Below are positions 6,853 to 9,817 of a stretch of DNA of 9,817 nt, piece by piece. The notes beneath the pieces were generated by a model. That model saw only the letters and a program-made list of their open reading frames with translations, was not told the origin of the DNA and did no database searches. Each line of letters opens with the position of its first letter. Position 1 is the first letter of the stretch. The translations under genes and the position numbers were made by a program. This stretch comes from Calditrichia bacterium. GTDB lineage: Bacteria > Calditrichota > Calditrichia > JAJRVZ01. Location of the stretch: contig DAOWAQ010000047.1 in the NCBI GenBank assembly GCA_030634505.1, positions 1 to 9,817 of the forward strand, given 5' to 3'.

Positions 6853-7590
6853 ATGATTGGTAATAAAAAATTAGTAGTAGTTATGCCTGCTTTTAATGCT
6901 GAAACAACTTTAGAACAAACATATAATGAAATTCCTCATGATATTGTTGATGAAGTCGTGTTAGTTGATGATAAAAGTTCAGATAATACGCTGGAGATTG
7001 CAAACAAATTAGGAATTACTGTTCACAGCCACGACCAAAACATGGGATATGGAGCCAATCAAAAAAGCTGTTATGACATTGCCATAAAATTAAAAGCTGA
7101 TATCGTTGTTATGCTTCATCCCGATTATCAATATACTCCAAAATTGATTACTGCAATGTCCAGTATGATTGAGTGCGGAGAGTTTGATATTGTATTGGGA
7201 TCCAGGATTTTGGGAGGTGAGGCTATAAAACGCGGAATGCCAATATATAAATATTTTTCAAACAGAATTCTTACTTTAATTCAAAATCTACTACTTGGAG
7301 CAAAATTATCGGAATATCATACGGGCTACCGTGCATATTCCAGAAAAGTTTTGGAAGATATTAATTGGAAACAAAATTCAAATGATTTTATTTTTGACAA
7401 TCAGTTTTTAAGTCAGGTTATTTATTTTGGATTCAAAATTGGAGAATTAACCTGCCCTGCACGATATTTTCCGGAGGCTTCATCCATTAATTTTATTCGA
7501 AGTTTAAATTATGGAATCGGATGCATATACACGGCAATTAGATTCAAACTGGACAAATTAAAACTCATTAAATCCTCTCTATTTGACTAA
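6853..7590 (+). CDS. Family-2 glycosyltransferase, polyprenyl-phosphate hexose synthase-like
   Basis: A cytoplasmic GT-A enzyme of 245 residues. The GT2 marks are in order: MPAFNA (11-16), the nucleotide-binding VDDKSSDNT (38-46), NMGYGANQ (63-70), the metal-site region LHPDYQYTP (88-96), LGSRILGG (115-122) and TGYRAY (157-162). Length and motif order resemble DPM1-type dolichol-phosphate mannose synthases without C-terminal membrane helices; such enzymes make the polyprenyl-phosphate sugars used by GT-C transferases. The usual Asp-X-Asp box is replaced by His-Pro-Asp, a variant I associate with one GT2 subgroup. AAAAGGA (6834-6840) lies 12 nt before the ATG, somewhat far for a Shine-Dalgarno. 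Divergent from the M1/GT-C unit, it is a candidate donor enzyme for that GT-C protein. The sugar specificity is unknown. Confidence 0.88.
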   Translation: MIGNKKLVVVMPAFNAETTLEQTYNEIPHDIVDEVVLVDDKSSDNTLEIANKLGITVHSHDQNMGYGANQKSCYDIAIKLKADIVVMLHPDYQYTPKLITAMSSMIECGEFDIVLGSRILGGEAIKRGMPIYKYFSNRILTLIQNLLLGAKLSEYHTGYRAYSRKVLEDINWKQNSNDFIFDNQFLSQVIYFGFKIGELTCPARYFPEASSINFIRSLNYGIGCIYTAIRFKLDKLKLIKSSLFD

Positions 7591-7651
7591 AAATTCTTTA
7601 TTAATTTTAAGGAACAAAATTCAGGAATATTAATTTAACTAATATAATTTA

Positions 7652-7680
7652 TTGACTATAGTATTTTGTGCCACTAAATT
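7652..7680 (+). promoter_or_regulatory. Candidate sigma-70-type promoter for the C25 gene
   Basis: TTGACT (7652-7657), five of six matches to the -35 consensus, is followed 17 nt later by TAAATT (7675-7680), four of six matches to the -10 consensus. Transcription would start near 7687 and leave a leader of about 75 nt before the ATG at 7761. The region is AT-rich, so the -10 match is weak evidence. Confidence 0.38.
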
Positions 7681-7695
7681 TTAAAAGAAATTTAT

Positions 7696-7734
7696 ATGGA
7701 GGGTTGCTGCGTTCTATTGCTACGGTTATTCTAA
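7696..7734 (+). other. Possible 12-codon leader ORF
   Basis: ATG 7696 to TAA 7734 reads MEGCCVLLLRLF, and would lie in the 5' leader if the promoter at 7652-7680 is right. It has no Shine-Dalgarno of its own; GGAGGG (7698-7703) overlaps its first codons. A Cys-Cys pair and three leucines are noticeable, but an ORF this short arises easily by chance. Confidence 0.12.
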
Positions 7735-7749
7735 TATTATTTTAATTAC

Positions 7750-7755
7750 GAGGTG
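7750..7755 (+). promoter_or_regulatory. Strong Shine-Dalgarno of the C25 gene (GAGGTG)
   Basis: GAGGTG ends 5 nt before ATG 7761. It fixes the start of the C25 gene and is the clearest ribosome-binding site in the window, which argues against a classical Bacteroidota host, where such sites are rare. Confidence 0.75.
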
Positions 7756-7760
7756 CTCAA

Positions 7761-9817
7761 ATGGCTAAAAGATTAATATTTGCAGCAACTATATTAATCC
7801 TTTCAATCACCACATTTTCTCAGTCCTATCCTAAAAGAAATTATACCGGGATAAAAGTTTCATCTTATAACCAGCATGAAATAATTCTTAAATGGAATTT
7901 GGATCAGCTCGAAATCGAGAATGCTATAATAGAAAATAGTGGATTTTCCAGTATCAGATTTGAAGGTTGTAATTTTACAGATATAATTAATCTTCCCGAA
8001 ATCCCCTATAAAGATTTCACTCTTGGTGTACCCAATAATTCATCTTTTCACTATTCAATTTCAAATATCAAATACGGAACAGTTACAAATGTTACACCCA
8101 TACCTGTGGGAAAACCATTTCGGGAAAAATCCGGGATAATATCAATAACCAGAAATAAGAATAGAGAAAACTATAACTTTTCTCCCAAAGAAACTGTTGA
8201 ATTCTCAGATCAACACTATTTTAAGGACATGCCCGTAGTTCAGGTAAAATTTTTCCCTGTTACATACAATGATAATAACAAAACAATTAAGTATATCAAA
8301 TCAGCTGATATTAAAATTATTATCAGTGATGGTGATCGACAAAATTCAAAATCAACTACAAGTAAATATTTAAAGGATTTATATAAGAATTATATTGTCA
8401 ATTATCCTCAAGCCCAAAACTGGCTTACTCCAAAATCAAATATATTAGCAAAGCCAACATTTGTTCCCCAAGGACCATGGTACAAAATTGAAGTTACTGA
8501 AGATGGATTATACAAAATATCGTCAACGACATTGACTTCAGCCGGAATTGATATATCTGCAATAAATCCCCGCACTTTTCAAATATATAATAATGGTGGT
8601 AAGCCCTTAAATGTAAATGCGTTATCTCTCGAAAACAATCCAACGGAACCGGTTGAAAATGCCATCTTTGTATCCGGAGAATCCGACGGTTCTTTTAATT
8701 CCGGAGACTACATACTTTTTTACGGAACTCAACTCGGCGGCTGGAATTATTCATCTTCTCACAGTGATTTTGCTTTCATTCAACATCCTTATGATACTAA
8801 GAACTTTTACTATTTAACATTTGGCAATGCAAATGGAAAAAGGATAGAGGTGATTTCTCAAACCACTTTAAGTGCTACTGTAAGCGATTCATATTATTTA
8901 AGGCGAGTTCATTATGAAGAAGAATCTTATAATTTATTATCATCAGGAAACGACTGGTATGGCCATAGGTTCTTTGGAACAAGTGATCAGAATTCATTCA
9001 ATTATCAAATAGATAACTTAAGCAGTACACCTAATCCAGCAAAGATGGTAGTCCGATTCAAAGGTGGATCGGGAATATTATATGGTGATAATTCAACATA
9101 TACGTATTATTTCACCACATATTTAAATCCATCTATAACACCACAATCAATTTTTTCTCTCAATTTTATTAACGAAAGAGCATTTTCAAAAGAATTCTTG
9201 TTTAATTCAAATGACTTCCTAATTAATGGATCAAATACTTTAAAACTTGACTACATTGGTAATTTGGAAAGTTGTAATGCTTACTTAGATTATGTCGAGT
9301 TTTATTATCCCGGTGATTTTGCAGCTTCAAACAATTATTTGTTATTTTATACAAACACAACTGGTCAGGTTGCTAATTTTAATATAAACAATTATAATAC
9401 TTCAGATGTAAAATTATTTGACATTACAGATCCTGTTAATGTTACGGAAATTTCTACAAATGGTATTCAAAGCGGGAATCTATCGTTTAAATTAGATTTA
9501 ACCGATAATTTGCATAGAAGATTAATTGCCTCATCATTAACTTCTTCAGCGATTAAAAATGTATCTTCACTTTCATTATTTACACCAACAAACAATCTAT
9601 TTGATCAATCCATTCAAGCAGAACTAATTATTATTACTCCTCCAGCGTATATGAGTTATGGCGAAGAAATCATAAATTTACGTACTTCAGGAGACTTGCC
9701 AATTTCCGGTACAGTAGTAAATACAGAAGATATTTATTTTTACTTTGGCAGTGGAGTAAAAGATCCTACTGCCATAAGAAATTTTATAAGACATGCTTTT
9801 AATAATTGGACAATTAC
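7761..9817 (+). CDS. PorU-like C25 (gingipain-family) protein, 3'-truncated by window edge
   Basis: The frame is open from ATG 7761 to the window edge: 685 complete codons with no stop. A Sec signal peptide covers residues 1-20 (MAKRLIF...ITTFSQ). The N-terminal region is beta-rich. GPWYKIEVTEDGLYKIS (238-254) and QIYNNGGKPL (274-283) match the segment that precedes the protease domain in PorU-type proteins. LDYVEFYYPGDF (509-520) is also typical. The C25 domain begins at AELIIITPPAYMSYGEEI (620-637) and continues with EDIYFYFGSGVKDPTAIRNFIRHAFNNW (656-683), where DPTAIR.F is the family hallmark. The catalytic His and Cys of the C25 family would lie beyond the window. PorU is the T9SS sortase that cleaves C-terminal sorting domains and attaches cargo at the cell surface, so it would act on proteins such as the M1 peptidase upstream. 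A secreted C25 cargo protease is the alternative; a sorting tail at the missing C-terminus would separate them. Confidence 0.85.
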   Translation, partial: MAKRLIFAATILILSITTFSQSYPKRNYTGIKVSSYNQHEIILKWNLDQLEIENAIIENSGFSSIRFEGCNFTDIINLPEIPYKDFTLGVPNNSSFHYSISNIKYGTVTNVTPIPVGKPFREKSGIISITRNKNRENYNFSPKETVEFSDQHYFKDMPVVQVKFFPVTYNDNNKTIKYIKSADIKIIISDGDRQNSKSTTSKYLKDLYKNYIVNYPQAQNWLTPKSNILAKPTFVPQGPWYKIEVTEDGLYKISSTTLTSAGIDISAINPRTFQIYNNGGKPLNVNALSLENNPTEPVENAIFVSGESDGSFNSGDYILFYGTQLGGWNYSSSHSDFAFIQHPYDTKNFYYLTFGNANGKRIEVISQTTLSATVSDSYYLRRVHYEEESYNLLSSGNDWYGHRFFGTSDQNSFNYQIDNLSSTPNPAKMVVRFKGGSGILYGDNSTYTYYFTTYLNPSITPQSIFSLNFINERAFSKEFLFNSNDFLINGSNTLKLDYIGNLESCNAYLDYVEFYYPGDFAASNNYLLFYTNTTGQVANFNINNYNTSDVKLFDITDPVNVTEISTNGIQSGNLSFKLDLTDNLHRRLIASSLTSSAIKNVSSLSLFTPTNNLFDQSIQAELIIITPPAYMSYGEEIINLRTSGDLPISGTVVNTEDIYFYFGSGVKDPTAIRNFIRHAFNNWTI

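Larger units (their letters stand above)
7591..7760 (+). other. 170-bp intergenic leader upstream of the C25 gene
   Basis: The largest non-coding stretch in the window. It holds a weak AT-rich inverted repeat just after the GT2 gene (AATTTT ... AAAATT, about 7603-7621), a sigma-70-like promoter candidate, and a less AT-rich patch (about 7698-7727) with the only GGAGGG of the leader. The C25 ribosome-binding site lies at the right end. No T-run-terminated hairpin is visible, so read-through from the GT2 gene is possible. Confidence 0.6.

Noticed and set aside
7603..7621. AATTTT/AAAATT inverted repeat after the GT2 gene as a terminator
   Set aside because: The stem is only six A/T pairs with no following T-run, too weak to call an intrinsic terminator.
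8617..8817. 66-codon + strand frame
   Set aside because: It lies inside the PorU-like gene in another frame; the PorU-like frame stays open through it and on to the window end.
1..9817. CRISPR array, tRNA/rRNA, insertion sequence, phage or toxin-antitoxin genes
   Set aside because: I looked for regularly spaced repeats, cloverleaf-like segments, transposase or integrase motifs and paired small genes and found none. Nearly all the DNA is accounted for by seven genes.

Overview
The window is AT-rich, densely coding DNA. Four features together point to the Bacteroidota/Chlorobiota/Ignavibacteriota (FCB) group. These are a secreted M1 peptidase with a C-terminal type IX secretion (T9SS) sorting domain, a PorU-like C25 (gingipain-family) protein, low GC, and several outer-membrane or secreted proteins with Sec signal peptides. 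Recognisable Shine-Dalgarno sequences in front of some genes (for example GAGGTG before the C25 gene) fit an Ignavibacteriota-like lineage better than classical Bacteroidota, which mostly lack them. This taxonomic placement is inference from gene content only.

Left block (1-3363, + strand): the 3' part of enolase (eno), then an FtsB/DivIC-type septum protein, then an unrecognised protein of 586 residues with a signal peptide and the look of an outer-membrane beta-barrel. Spacing of 56 and 9 nt suggests one transcription unit. The eno-ftsB neighbourhood is also known from Proteobacteria. Middle block (3360-6762, - strand): a secreted M1 zinc aminopeptidase with a T9SS sorting tail, followed 4 nt later by a multi-spanning GT-C (PMT/ArnT-like) glycosyltransferase. 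The GT-C gene converges on the barrel gene, and the two stop codons share the palindrome TTAA. Right block (6853-9817, + strand): a soluble family-2 glycosyltransferase resembling dolichol-phosphate-mannose synthases, divergent from the M1 gene across a 90-bp AT-rich gap. After a 170-bp leader comes the 5' part (685 codons) of a PorU/C25-family protein that runs off the window.

How they may work together: the M1 protein would be exported by Sec and then by T9SS. The C25 protein is either the PorU sortase that cleaves such sorting tails or a related secreted C25 protein. The GT2 enzyme could charge a polyprenyl-phosphate sugar that the GT-C enzyme uses outside the inner membrane to glycosylate lipid or protein. 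That link is inference from family knowledge and proximity.

I see no tRNA, rRNA, CRISPR array, insertion sequence or phage gene. No non-coding stretch exceeds 170 bp. I found no clearly new multi-gene system. The best leads are the unknown barrel in the cell-division operon, the GT2/GT-C/M1/C25 surface cluster, and a hairpin that covers the divIC ribosome-binding site.
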